From Cycas panzhihuaensis (taxonomy: Eukaryota; Cycadophyta), in the NCBI GenBank assembly GCA_023213395.1, contig CM041465.1, positions 207,335,741 through 207,399,740 on the forward strand: a stretch of 64,000 nt of DNA. Direction: 5' to 3'. A program made the translations under genes and the position numbers. Shown one piece after another: positions 33,660 to 46,735 of this stretch. Positions within the stretch are counted from its first letter, which is position 1. Each line of letters opens with the position of its first letter. The notes under the pieces were generated by a model that had not been told where the DNA came from, made no database searches, and saw nothing but the letters and a program-made list of their open reading frames with translations.

Positions 33660-36600
33660 TGTTTCTTGGCCAGTGGGGATGGGAAGGAATGGCATCTCTC
33701 TAGTAAGCATAGGTATATATTCCTATTTCTTGCCCTGTCTACTTTTATGGCATGATGAGATGCATTTATGATTTTAGTGGTATGATATGGTTACATAGCT
33801 TATTTTGTTGCTTGGTCTACTTGCCTAGTTCTTGCTTGTGACTTTGTTTTCAGCCTATGATGACTTGGACCACGGTCCTGTGGCATCATATAACTCATAA
33901 AAGCACCTCCCTAGAGTTTTCAAGTACCTATGGGCCTCTACAACCCATCTTGACTCATTTCTAGTTTGTCATATAACTTATCAAGTTGGATTCTAACTTG
34001 CTTACTTGTTAAAGTCCTTTTATATTGACATTGATACTTGCCCTTCCCCTTTTCTACATATTGGGAAGCCCAACCACTACCTAGAGCCCATAAAAGACCC
34101 TACCAACCCTCCAATCTCTATTTATGTACCCTTGGGCTAGTCTCTTATATTATTCTCTAGGTTATTTTTATTATTCTTTTATATTTCTTCATCCCACTTC
34201 AAACTTTGTGACACCACATTAACCTTCACAGTACCACAAACTTTATTGTAGATGGACTGTCCATTAATTGTTGCAGTTAGAAAATGGCTATATTGACATT
34301 TATTATGAATTTGACACATGGCCGAAGGGTCTTTCCCACCTAAATTGAATCCTAGCATCTCTAAAACCCTAATTTGAACATAAAAACCTAATTTTAAACT
34401 CATTTTCCAATCTCTCATGATAAAAAATGGCTCTTCTCTCTTCTTTTCTCCTTTCTTCTTCCATTCTAAGTTTGATAGGGCAAAAACCCTAGCTTATAGG
34501 TCTAAAAGAAGGATTCTTTAGTGAGATAACTCTCTTCTCAACCTCAATAAGGAAATAACAACTATTTTTTCTGAGATTCAAGGTTCTTCCCCTTTCTAAA
34601 GGAGGCCAACTCCACCAAGAAAGTAGGATTTTGGTTTCCATTCTCCTTGACTATGAGGTAACTTCCAATTTTTATAGATCTTCATGGCTAAAAATATGTT
34701 TTTTTTTTTCTGTTGTTCTCCTTTGAATACGCCTTATTTCATTAGTTATACTTCCTAATATATATTTTAGCATATAGTTTTGCTCCATTTTATTAAGTAA
34801 GGAGAGCCAAGACCTCTTATTTCTTCTTGTTGTTATCATCCTATCCTATGGTTTCTACTAGCCAACGATAAGATGATCTTTGGGCCACTCTTGGGAAGCC
34901 AAAGGAAGGACAAATGGATAGAGTTCTGACTTCTAAAACCACTTCCTCTAGGGCAACCCCCACTTCTCAAGATCCCTTCACACCATACCTGCTCCATAAG
35001 CTAGTGCATCCCATCAGTTATGATCCCTTCCACATTTGCAATATTCACAACACTTGTAATATACGTTTTATTAACAATTTGTGCACATATTGCTTACTAG
35101 AAGCCCTCATCATTTCTACACCTTCTTTGATAATGTTTACAACTTTTACAACATTTGCATCTTCTACAATATCTATAGCTTTTACAAGATTTGTAACATT
35201 TACAATAATTACAGCTTTTACAAACCCTTACACGTATTTTGTCTAAACCATTTGTTTCCACCCAACTCACCTATATAATACCTAGCTATCTAGAAGGTGT
35301 TTTATTCATAGGAGATAGCCATCTCGAGGCTACCATCTCCTCTTTCTTTCAACCCCCTTTCCCCCCTTTTATGGTTACATAAGAACATTGATGTATGTAA
35401 GGAGAATAATATGATGATTATCATTATTTTTCTTTCATTATAAGAAGTAAACCTTTATTCTCACTAAGGTAGAACACATGTGCACTACTATATATATACA
35501 TGTATGCATATGCTTGTGGCTTGTAAAGGTTTACATGTGTTTTCCAAATCATAAGAATGGTTGCCTTCCTACGTAAGCAAGGTGACACCACAATAAAGAG
35601 GTACTACTCCATCCCTTCCTTCACTTGCCTTCTTTTAGTTCTATTATTTCATTTCATTTCTATTTTATTTGCTTTAAAGCATTTTGGGGAAGGTAAGGAA
35701 GCCCCTTTCAAGCTTTGCCTATGACACCCACTATGGAAAGGGAAATGAGGTTTTCAATAAAGAAGATGTGAAGAGAAGAATCATGTCACTCCATCGATCG
35801 ATGCATTTCTAGGTGTACTCCACTAACCTCCCCTCTCTTTGCCCCTTTCTCTCCCTCTTTTCCCTTGAATAAAAAATATATCAAAAAGACAAGTATTCTA
35901 TTTTAGTTTCTTTCATACACTTACATATCACATAAGGGAGGGAAAGCATAAAATTAACTAAGCATCTTTTCTTCTTTCCTCTTGCACTAGAAATGAAGTG
36001 TTATATAGTTTTTCTTTTCCTTTGACTCTACATGTTGCATATTGAAAAGTTATAAGGAAAGCACACTTAATCCCTTTCTTGCACTAATAGGAAACATTAT
36101 TCTATCTTTCTTATTAGTTACATTAAGAAAAGGAAATAGTTGCATGTAGATAGTATTTACATTCTCACCCTTCCCTCTCGTCCCATTAAATAACATTTTG
36201 AGAGAAAAGGAATTAAGAGTGAGGGAGAGTAGCTAGCATCTCTTGCTTGCAACATAAATATTACAACAACTAAACATTACAATAATTATCAATTATAAGT
36301 AAAGCTACCTCCACCATAATAAATAAACAAATGCCAACCTATCTCCCTCCTCCTCATAATTTGAGGAGAGATCTCTAAAACCTAATTACTCCAATTGCAT
36401 CTAAGGCCAAACAATAAACTACATATACCCCCACATACTTCCAATAATAATCACTCCTCCCTATTGCTTATAGGCTTCCTTTTTCGTAAGGAACCATCAC
36501 CCTCTTACCTCCTCCTTAAAAGGAGGCCTTTCTTCCCTTCTCTCTCACCTGAAGGGTAGGAGAGCCCATCTATGGCTGCTTGGTAATCTGAGGATGCCTC

Positions 36601-36804
36601 TTTTCCCAAACCAAACCTAGGAAGGTACTCAGAAAGAATGGAAGGTTATAGTGTTATTTGTGGGTCCTGAACCTACATTTCAATGCATTGACACCTTTTG
36701 AGGGTAACCTATCCCTCTTTTTGAGGTTTCTAGGCCCTTATTATAGTTATGGTACCAGCTTAGGAGCTCTCACCCATAATGACCCCCCTAAAGGCACACT
36801 TCCA
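33660..36804 (+). repeat. D LTR shared by D1 and D2
   Basis: It starts TGTTTC after the D1 purine tract and ends ACTTCCA before a D2 primer site, so it serves as D1's 3' LTR and D2's 5' LTR. It is 3145 bp because it includes about 470 bp (about 34285-34755) that the D1 5' LTR lacks. It carries the same minisatellite at 35115-35225 and closely matches 18878-21081 on both sides of that block. Confidence 0.9.
34285..34755. other. LTR segment present in only one D copy
   Basis: The D1 5' LTR goes from AGAAAATGG to an AT-rich bridge and then to TTTTGCTC, skipping this stretch. It holds several AAACCCTA and AACCCTAAT words and a T-rich part. I see no terminal repeats or target-site duplication, so it may be ancestral and deleted in the other copy. 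Confidence 0.6.
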
Positions 36805-36805
36805 C

Positions 36806-38196
36806 TAGTGACCATACTAGGGATCCACCTATAAGGGAACATTATAATTTTCCCTTGTATTAGTATTGCCTTTCTTATTTTGTATATACCTTTTAGATTT
36901 GTTGGGCAACCCCCAACACCTTTTCTTTTACTTTTACCCTTACCTCATCTAAAGTTATAGGTGAGATAAATGTGATGATTTTCTCGTCATTTACAAGGTC
37001 TCCCTCCCACTTCAGAAGAGTCTCCATGTTCCTCCATTCCCTTGTCCGATTTTTAATCGGCTATGGAGGAATATCCATCAGAATGGACATACCAAGCCTA
37101 TGTTTTTGAAATACTACAACAAACTTCAACCTCTTTCTAGGGTCTTTCCCAAGAGGGTAATGACCCTATCTTCTACCAGATGATCAAGAACACTCAAACC
37201 TCTACCATTTTCCCATACATGATATGGGTGTGTCATCCTCTATGGAGTACCACCTCCTTAGCCAAAGTGCCCATGGGGATTGACCTGTAGGTTCCATTTC
37301 ACATGAGGAGCCTTTCACCCCATGCAAGCAATTGGGGACCCCTCCTATAGATGTTGTAGAAGTGTTGCAGTAGTGTTTCCAAGCTATAAGTGCCAGCCAC
37401 CCCCAAAGTTACTGGAAAGTATTCTTCATAGTATGGTATTTCCTTCTTCCTCATATGTACCTCCTAGTTCTTCCCAATCCACACTTATGACCATAACAAG
37501 GCCACCCCTTATCATTCCATATTCTTCATGTAACTCTCATGCCCAAGGGACTATCCAAGGCATGCTCACATCTTAAATTGGGTTAAGCATGCCTCTCCCA
37601 AGTCAGGAAACCACACCTCAACCGACTATGGTTCATGCCCCTCTTACACAACTTAGGAGACCTCATGTCTCCCATCTTCGAGCCACATGAGATTTACCCC
37701 CATGCATCTGCAGTCTCAACCAAGAGATTCTTCACTTTACCTACCCAAAAGATTTGCATCCCAACCATAGGAGATTCTTCCCTTTCCCATTCTAGTTTAT
37801 GAGGTGGATTCACTTCACCTATATAGAGTAGCACCTCTTATTGGTGGCCCATATGGGCAAAATCCCATCCCACACCTGCCTTCTCTATCTTCATGTGTAA
37901 CCTCACACGTGATGCTTCTGCAAGGGGGATTCGCCCCTCCTTAAGGCTCTTTTTCCCATGTCCTCTCTTAATAAGGGGCATACCCTCAAGGGGGAGTGGG
38001 TCCATCTTGCCTACTTATCTCCTTTCTAGCCTTCCCTGAAATGAGAATGGTTTCCTCCCACCAAATAGGAGGGAATCCATATCTTTGTCATACTCAAACT
38101 CCTTAAGGAGGACTTGGGTATTTGTACATGCCTCCTTCTTCTTCTTTTGCTGACCCATTAGCTTAACTAAGGGTTCACCCCTCCATTGACTATAGG
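36806..38196 (+). other. D2 primer site and leader
   Basis: CTAGTGACCATACTAGGG at 36805 corresponds to the D1 primer site. The rest is collinear with the D1 leader but without the solo LTR; at 37018-37022 it keeps the unoccupied CAGAA target. There is no domain that I recognise. Confidence 0.65.
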
Positions 38197-39140
38197 TTGA
38201 CTCCATTATCTATTAATGTGCTTAGGACTAACCTATTACCTCATCCCCTTGAGGTACCTGTATTTGATGGGACCTTATCACAAGACCCAACCAAGTATAT
38301 TAGTAGCTTCTCCATAACATGCATCAACTATTGGGCTTACAACCATATCTTGATGAAACTTTTTCCCCATTCATTATAAGGAGATACACTTAAGTGGTTC
38401 TATTATATCCCCACCCATTACATTCATTCTTTTAAGCAACTTATAGATGAATTTGTTAATTATTTTGATATAGATCATCCCTTCAAGAGTGGGATTAAAG
38501 CCCTACTCTCCCTTAAATAAGGTCATGAGGAGATGAACTATGACTTTGTGAGGAACTTCCATGACCTTCTTCATTCCACGAAGGCCACGATGCATAAGGA
38601 ATTAAAGAGGGACCTTTTCATGAATGCCTTCTATCCTGAAGTCTACATTGAAGTCCTTAAAATATGGGTAATAATGTGCACCTCTACCATAGCTAAATGC
38701 TTGGTTCTTGAGGCCATTGAGATCTAGGTAGGTCTTAAGAAACCTCTCAATTTATCACAATGATAAGAGGCACCCCCTCTGTCATGTGACCAACAATCCT
38801 AACAACCCCCAAGGACTTCTACCCACTCAATAGAGTAGACCTTAGACCCATTAACTTCTACTATATATTCATTTAGTGTATGATGAAGGAGTTTAAGCTC
38901 CAACCTCTCCATTACCTTTAGATTCTCATAGGTCTGTCCATCAAGCCTCCCAAGTTGTACATCACAAAAATAGAAATACCTACTCTTCTCAAACTAGGAA
39001 GATCAAACCTTCCTCAAATAAGAAGTAGTACTCTGTTTATGGTGAGTGCTTCTATGAGGACTCACAGTGTTGGGTGCAATACCCAGAACTTGCTCCACCT
39101 CATGACTCTTCCTCTAGATGGGTGTCTAAGCCCAGTTTAA
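38197..39140 (+). pseudogene. gag: D2 gag remnant
   Basis: This copy holds one frame from 38197 to 38727 with only two stops. It reads PLEVPVFDGTLSQDPTKY, GDTLKWFYYIPTH, LIDEFVNYFDIDHPFKSG and NYDFVRNFHDLLHSTKA. It is cleaner than D1 and confirms the Retrotrans_gag call there. After 38727 the frame degrades into fragments collinear with D1's linker. Confidence 0.87.
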
Positions 39141-40030
39141 ACTAACCTATCTATCGAGATCCCTCCCCAAACATGGAGAATGGGACCATCATACCCAAAA
39201 TAAGGGAAACAAGAATAAAGGATGATCCATTAATCCCTCTTTCATGTAAACAAAAGGAAAGGGGGTGAGGAACTCATCTTCTCCTCCTAGTTCCCAACCT
39301 CACACCTCTCCATCCTCTCAATCCCACAACAAGGGAAAGAGAGTTATTCAGATGCTTAAGACCACTCCTTTGTACATTGTCATGAGATCTCAAGTAGCCA
39401 AAGAGGCCATTGGGGCCTCCTCTTTATAACATAAATTTTCTGTAGATAATTTGCCATCTAAAATTCTGGTACTCCCTAAGACTATTCCCATCCATTAGGG
39501 TCATGATAACTTCTGAAGGGAACTCCTTCAACCTACTAGGAAGGGGAAGTCCTTCTCAATTGTTGATGATCTCTATATTATGGTTGTTAGAATGTCCATG
39601 ATGAGCATCTTATAGAGTTTCCAAAAGTAACGCGCTCTTCTCCTTGAGGCTTTAGGTATAGCTAATGTTCCCATCCATGCTACCCTAAACTGGGAGCCTC
39701 TCATCACATTTGATCTTAAAGACCTCCCTTCAATAAGTGAAAGGGAGTGCCAGTGGCTCTATCCTTTTACCATCTACATTGACACTCTAAAATGTACTCT
39801 TAGCATAACAGTTATAGACAACAGTTCTTCCATCAATGTTATGCCCTTATGTATAATGTAGGAGTTGGGTATAGTATCTCTTGAGCTAGTCCCAAGGCTA
39901 TGATGGTAGTGAAAAGATACCCTTAGGATCAGTTTCTATCTTCCTCACCCTTGAGGACAAAACCATCCTCACTGACATAGTAGTCCTTAATGTAGATGTG
40001 GACTATAACTTATTGGTGGGATGCCCATGG
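39141..40030 (+). pseudogene. pol: D2 gag-pol linker and protease
   Basis: It is collinear with 24020-24960. The protease motif near 39805 reads V-I-D-N-S-S-S-I-N-V, so the Asp lost in D1 is kept here but the following Gly is Ser. Stops and small indels are frequent, and no long open frame remains. Confidence 0.72.
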
Positions 40031-41150
40031 CTTGACCATATGGGAGTTGTGTGCTCATCCTATTAGGGGAAACTAAAGTTTGTCTACAAAAGGTAGATGA
40101 AGGTTGTTTCTTAGGATCCTCCTCCCACTCGATCATTACATCAATCTCATTAGGTGGCTCACAACTTAATGAGGCACAACAAGGATCTATTGATGTCCCT
40201 AGCACTTCTAGATCAGAGGAAGGGGCCTCCTCTTCCTCCCCAAACTTCATTTGCTTTACCCCTATTAGTGTTTGGAGTTATGGATACCTCATTGTTCTAA
40301 GTGATCATGAGTTTGATAGCGAGAACAAGGAGCCTTCTCACCCCATATCCCTCCTTAACATCCATAGGAGGCACTCACTTCATCATCTATCTAGTCCTGA
40401 GTCCCAACCCAGGACCTCTTTAGAGGAGTGTAGTACTCTTATCGCATCTAGGGAATCATGCATGGTCACTCCTACCGCATACCTGGGCTCCTTCTCTCCT
40501 TCATCTTCATCTACTCCCCACACTTTATCATCCTCTATAGACAATGAAGATGGGGAGCCTCCTATCCCATGACATAGGAGGATACCTTCTAACTCTTTTG
40601 AAGAGTCTCTAGAATACGTGGAGTGGTGGGTCAACTGTTATGGACCTATTGCTCCCCCTTCACCCCATTCCTCATCACCTCTTAACAAGACTATCCACAA
40701 AATATATTGCTTTGAAAATGATGAGGGTCTATTAGAACATCTAGTGGGCTCCACACCCAACCTTCCTTCCAGTCACCATAAACTTGGTTTCTAGAAAAGC
40801 TTAGCCTGAGGGTCACCCCTAGCCAACCTAAATTAGTCTAGCACTCCCCTGCCTCCTTTTATTAGCCAATCTCCCCTCCACTTTGAAGATCAAAAATACA
40901 TGTGCATGGGGCATAACCAAGAATATCACCCTCATCCCTGATAAGGTCCTAAATGTTGGAGTAGAATGTACATCTAAGGAAGTAGAGGAATATACCCTCC
41001 TTTTCCAAGAGTTTTGCAACATCTTTATATGGGATTATTTAGATACAAAGGGAATAGATCCCCCTATTATTACCCACAACCTCATAACTATCCTGGGTAC
41101 CCATCTTGTTTGATAAAAATAACGCCCTCTCTATCCTAAACTATCTGTTG
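40031..41150 (+). other. D2 protease to RT linker
   Basis: A 173-codon Ser/Pro-rich open frame (40051-40572) matches the D1 frame at 25085-25528. Its persistence in both copies suggests it was part of the original polyprotein. There is no named domain. Confidence 0.55.
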
Positions 41151-42460
41151 TAGTGAAAATTGAAGTGGAAAATCTCTTAAATGCAGGATAAATCACTTCC
41201 ATTGATTACCCAAAGTGGGTATCTAATATCGTTCCCATCACTAAGAAGAATGGGATAATCTAAATTTACATTGATTTCTGGGATATAAATAATGTATGCC
41301 CTAAGGATAACTTTTATTTATCATTTATCGATTAGATCATCAATCAGACAACAAGTTTTGAAGTCATGTCCTTAATGGATGGCTTCTCTAGATACAACCA
41401 AATATAAATATACCTCAAAGAATATCATAAGATGACCTTCATCACCCTATGGGGCATGTTTACCTATAAGGCAATGCCTTTTAGATTAAGGAATGTAGGT
41501 GCCACTTATCAAAGGGTAATGTAGTTTATTTTTCATGACCTCATAAATAAAACTCTTAAAGTTTTTATGGATGACATAATAGGCCTCTCCTGCAAAAGGA
41601 CCCACCACCTTAAGGGTTTGCATGTTATCTTTACATGATGCTACAAATACCATGTTAGTTTAAACCTACTCAAATGCATGTTTACCATGACCATTGGCAA
41701 GCTTTTAGGTTTCCTTATCTCTAAACAAGGGATCTAGATTAACATTGATAAGGTCAAATCCATTCTTTACATACCCCTACCCAAATTGCAATGCCAAATT
41801 AAGTCATGTTTGGGCAGGTTAGGTTTCCTTAGGTGTTTCTTGGTAGACTTTTCTATAAACACCAAACCTCTAACTAACTTATTAAAGAAGGGGGGCCCAT
41901 TTGTATGGTTTATCAAAGTTGAGGAAGCCTTCCAAGAGCTCAAAAAATCCTTAGACTCCACCCTAATCTTGGTGCCCCCTCTCTTTGATTACCTATTCAT
42001 TCTTTATACCTCAACTACTAATGAGTCCTTAGGAGCCATGCTAACCTAAGAAGATGATTTAGGGACCAAGCGTTCTATATATTTCATCGGGCACATATTA
42101 GTGGTAGCTAGGCTTAACTACCCTCTTGATGAAAAGGAATTCTTAGCCTTGGTCCATATGATTAAGAAGTTTAAATATTACCTCCTCAGGAATACCACTC
42201 ATATGATCGTCTAATCAGATCTGTTGAAGTACCTTTTAACCTAGTCTAACTTTACTAGAAGGATAGGTAAATGGGTCATCCTCCTTTAATAATATGACCT
42301 TGAAATCATTAATAAAAAATCAAATAAAGGAATGGTGGTTACTAAGCAACTAGCCAATACTCCCATTCCTAACCCTTCAAACCTTCTAGTTGATTATTCT
42401 TTACCTAACAAGCCTATCCTGACCATCTAAGACTTGTCACCCTATCCACTAGCTAATAGA
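41150..42460 (+). pseudogene. pol: D2 reverse transcriptase and RNase H
   Basis: The RT blocks match D1 with more frame continuity: SIDYPKWVSNIVPITKKNG, YIDFWDINNVCPKDNF, FITLWGMFTYKAMPFRLRN. The catalytic FMDD is at 41564-41575. The frame joins to RNase H (FVWFIKVEEAFQELKKSL, NYPLDEKEFLALVHMIKKF). The clean 41786-42049 stretch shows that the G-run in D1 at 26850 is a later slip. At least eight stops break it. The copy ends near 42580, before integrase. Confidence 0.9.
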
Positions 42461-42590
42461 GAATGGTATGGGGATATTATACAATATCTTACCCAACAAC
42501 TTACTCAATGGCATGTTTACACCTATGACTTAAAGGTAGCTTAGGAGAGAATTCTTCAAACATGCTACTATATTGATCATGAAGGTTTAA
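42461..42590. other. Break between D2 and X1
   Basis: D2 text can be followed through EWYGDIIQYLTQQ and a piece like the D1 sequence at 27660-27690 (AGCTTAGGAGA... then CTACTAT). It then ends at about 42580, and the next bases are minus-strand gypsy protease sequence. No LTR or target-site copy lies here, which indicates a deletion. Confidence 0.6.
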
Positions 42591-43227
42591 ACCTCTGATG
42601 GAACTTCTTCCACAATTATCTTATAACAAGAAAGCATGAAAGAAGTAGGATTCTTTTGAAGTAATTTTTCCATTCACTACAATGATACCATTTATATAAG
42701 AGGTACCTTAGGAGCTAATAGCTTACATTTTCACCCCTTTTATTGAAAGCACATAAAATATATTTCATAGTTGGTAATAATGTTACTTAGTGTTTGCATC
42801 TATTAAACTCCTAAAACCACATCAACCCCTCTAATTAACATGATAAACATATTAGTAGATTTACCTACTGACAATATCCACCACAAGTCATGGTTTTCCC
42901 ATTTATGATAGCCACTTGGAATACATCAACTGGCTTTATTATAAGCCCTAGCTTTTCTTTTGTAGGCTAATTTATAAAGTTCTGAGTACTCCCATGATCT
43001 ACCAAGATTGAAACTTTTGCATTTTTTATCAACCCTAAGAATACTAAGGTTTGGGATGCATGTACTTCCCTTATAATTGCTTGGAGAGATATTTGAATGC
43101 TATCCATATTAAATTTTATAAGATCATCCAACTCAGCTTCATCTTTATTCCCCATAGTTTCTTCTTCAGTAATTTCTTCATCAATTTCTTTGGGAACATT
43201 TTCTTCTTCATTGCTTATCATAAACAT
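42591..43227 (-). pseudogene. pol: X1 aspartic protease (chromovirus-like gypsy)
   Basis: A minus-strand frame from 43227 reads IQISLQAIIREVHASQTL, GLIKNAKVSILVDHGSTQNF. This matches the gypsy pattern I-S-x-x-A-x-x-G and I-L-x-D-S-G-S-T-H-N-F; here the active site is D-H-G-S. A continuation with KPVDVFQVAIINGKTM and CGGYCQ is the later protease part. A frameshifted tail reads like G-L-x-W-L and F-x-x-x-G-x-x-V. RT, RNase H and integrase should follow on the left but are missing. Stops are frequent in the last third. Confidence 0.82.
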
Positions 43228-44191
43228 CTTCTTGGGTGGACATGTATGATCCCTATTATATTTCCTACTATAATAGAAGCAAGCTCTATTTTTAAGATGT
43301 TCAACCCTTGATAATTACTATCCGCTCTTTTTGATAGTAGGAGCCCTTACTTTAGTTCCAAATTATGTCTAGTTTGGTAAGAACTACTAGTTGAGCTATC
43401 TCAAAAAATTAGCTCGGTGAATAAAGCTTTACCTATTCTCTCTAAATTTTACATCAATATTCCTTGTGCAGTAAATGGCATTATTATAATGAAGCTTACA
43501 TCTAAAGGATTCAAGTGGTACCTGATATTCCTTTTAAGCCCTACGATATATACCTCTACTAATTATCATTTATTAATATTAGTTTCAACTAAGTTATGTA
43601 AAACTTAAAATTATTCTTTATAAACTTGCACTATTCTAATTTGTTATAGCCTAGTGAGCTAGGTGAAATAATTAGTTTTTGTCATGTCTTTGTATTGCTC
43701 AATTAAAGTCTTTTTTAAGAAAATCTAACTGTAATAAATTGTCCCTTTCTAGAATATCTATCACCAATAGTAATATTGTAAGGCTAGTAGGGTAGCTACA
43801 ACAACTTCTCCTTGATAGTTAAAGAAATTATCTTGAAGTATACTTCTATTTATAAAATCCAACTATATATACCCTTGGATTTCTCTAGGTCAAATTTTTC
43901 CAATAGGAATGTAGTCCCTCTAAGGCATGGACCTACTTGATCATCTATATTATTCACTTCCTCGATGTCCTCCTCTTCTTTTAAGTATTTATGAGGGCCC
44001 AAATCCTTTTATTGAGTTTAAAGAATATTTGATATCTTTTTTATATCTACTTTTAAATGCCTCAACTTGTTTTGAAGTAGGGATACATTATTGTTAACTT
44101 GGTCTACCCATCTAAACACCTCTACAACTAATTTAGAGGTCTAAAGCACTATTTTTCTAGAAGTAGTGGTCTTCCCTAATCTTAATTTCAT
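43228..44191 (-). pseudogene. gag: X1 gag remnant
   Basis: A minus-strand ATG at 44191 begins MKLRLGKTTTSRKIV. The gag core has LEKFDLEKSKGIYSWIL and IEVYFKIISLTIKEKLL, matching the F-D-G-x-x-P-x-x-W-I-x-x-x-E-x-Y-F pattern of gypsy gag. The zinc knuckle near 43290-43235 reads FYYSRKYNRDHTCPPKKMFM, like the C-x-x-C-x-x-K-Y-x-x-G-H-x-C of Tekay/Del-type chromoviruses, with two of the cysteines changed. A fair length but no clean frame. It is directly upstream of the protease on the same strand. Confidence 0.75.
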
Positions 44192-46735
44192 TATGAAGGA
44201 AATAATTTTATCCCTTTTTAGAAAAACTTCTATAAATCCTTCTTTAAAATGAAGCTTAAATACTAATAATAGTGATAATTATAGATGGGTAGGAAAATAA
44301 TATATAATTCTTCTGAAAAATACTTATACCAAATTATAATATCGGCTACTAAATATAAATTACAACTACAAATAAGTTAATAATAAGAATTTTAAATTAA
44401 ATAGCGATAAAGTTAGATATCTTATAATTGACAAATAAATTATCTATACAATGATGCTAAAATATAATCAAGTGTTGAAGCTAAAATAAGATCCTTCTTT
44501 GAGGTGAGGTTCCCTCCAAAAGTGTATCCCAAGAGCCAAAATTTATAATAATATAAATATCTTGGATGATGATCTTAAGAGTGACCTTCTTAAATAGTCC
44601 TTCAACTAAATCGATGGACCAGAACACCTTATGAAGCTGACTAGAAAATAAATATTAAGTCAACCATAATAGCTAGGAAGAATTTTAGTAGAATATATTT
44701 ATATTCAAGTCTATTTTCTAGCCATTTTGGAAGCTAGCCAAACTAAGGGGCTTACTATAGTATCAGAGTGAAATTATAAATTCTTACATATATGGGATTA
44801 ATCATAGTTGGTCATTGATTATTACAAATGAGTATAGAATGATTTATTGATAAATTTATAGATTACAAGGGATATAACTTAATTCATATTAATACAACTT
44901 ATTATAGATTTAATATAGGTTTCAACATATAAAAAGATATGAAAACATTAACAATTATAGATAAATATAAATATTACAAATTAAAGACATTAAATATTAA
45001 AAGGGGGTTATAGAATATGTGATTTTTCTCATATATATAATATTTAATATATTACTATGAACTCACATTATCCCACATGTATACATATTTATGTATACAT
45101 CATATTGCATGATAAAAAGGTTCAAAGATATTATAGGTTATTTATGAGGTGACATAATCTATAAATATGTACATATACCACTTGAGAACTTGAGAAAGGA
45201 GTAGAAAGATCAAGGTTGAAGATATAATAATTTAAAGATTATATTAAATCAAAGCTTGCAAAACTCTAACCTTTTCCTATGGTTTTTCCCTCTTGGGTTT
45301 TCTATATATAAATATATTATCTCTTATGGTGCATACTCATTTCATTATGATGAATGATTATTAAATGTTTATAACTTTATGTTCATGTTATTACTTTACA
45401 TTACATGAATTATGTACATAATCCTCATGATATGATTAATTAATTATACTTAATTAATATGCTTATGCTATGCATGATTAGTATATTCTAATATAGTATC
45501 AATGTTGAATTCTAAATTCTAAGATGATATCAAAGAATTAAAAATTCTAATAGATATCCCCATCATTTTATATAAATAACTAATGTCCTAAAATTCATAA
45601 CGATGTAGAATAATCTAATCTAGTTAAATATGTTATACGTCTAGTATATTAGACTAATTAGAAATTATTATGATACCATTTATTGTAAACTCGTATAAGT
45701 TGTAATATAAAGTTGATATCTTATAAGCTCAACTATGTTAAAGTATACTTGGTGTCTAAAGACCCAATAAATTATTAAATGATTTCATGATTGAATGATT
45801 ATAATATCCATATATGTTTATATTAGTCCTAATGTATATTCATAAAGGGATATAATCCTTCAGCGTACCTATGTATATTTAAGTAATAATAATAATAAAT
45901 AATTATTAATTAAGGGTTGTAAGTTTGTAACAAATCCTATTTTATAGATAGATAGATAATGTGATTATTAATTAAGGGTTGTAGGGTTTTAACAAATCCT
46001 ATTTTATATAAATATACATACACATGTATATATATATGTATATAAATATATAGAGAGAGTATGTGTGTTTTTAAGAACTAGGCTATTTTTCTAAAATTAA
46101 AAAAATAGAAGTTTAAAAAGGTTTAAATTTTATTTATTTATGATTTAAAAAGGATTAATAATAGTAGAGGACCATTAAAATTTATGAATCAAAGTTTGTT
46201 ATATTTGATATTCATACATATCTCTTTTAAGTATGGTTTAATTAACATATTATTCTTAATTTTTTATGAAATTATTAAAAATAAATAAAAAAGAGTAAGT
46301 ATTGTAGCTCTAGAATAAGAACTAAAAGAATTAAAGGAATTTAAAGATTGAGTAGAAGAGTGAATTAAATAAGTGAAGACAAAGATAAGAGGAAGAGAGG
46401 AAGTTAAAGCAGATGTAAATTCATCAATGATTAATAATTTAGATATAGGATTTAAACCCTCGTTTCTTATATTTTAAATGAATTGTTGAATTCTTGTTGG
46501 TTTATTTATGTTTCATTCATCTTAGAACTCCCATGTTATTCGATATTAGAAATTTAAATATTTAAACAAACTAAAAAACATTGAATAAATTATTATGACT
46601 TTTAACATATCAAGATATAAAACCTCAAGGCCCAATACCCAAAATTTAAAATGTTAGTTAAATTTGTAATTTCGCTTTCATCCAATACACAAGAAATTAG
46701 GGATAGGTAAATTGTAATTTTTTTTTCACCTAACA
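44192..46735. other. AT-rich stretch, probably including an LTR of remnant W
   Basis: No coding domain is seen on either strand. The right end CCTAACA is followed by a primer-site motif shared with D, so the rightmost part is probably a gypsy LTR. Its left border cannot be placed because there is no second copy in the window. It includes a 62-bp tandem duplication at 45903-46010. Confidence 0.5.
45903..46010. repeat. 62-bp tandem duplication
   Basis: Two units contain TTATTAATTAAGGGTTGTA and AACAAATCCTATTTTATA. The second is followed by a TATA/ACAT-rich run. Confidence 0.88.

Noticed and set aside
44764-44778. TAGTATCAGAGTG as a tRNA-Met primer site
   Set aside because: There is no LTR end before it and no matching repeat; a chance match is possible in AT-rich sequence.
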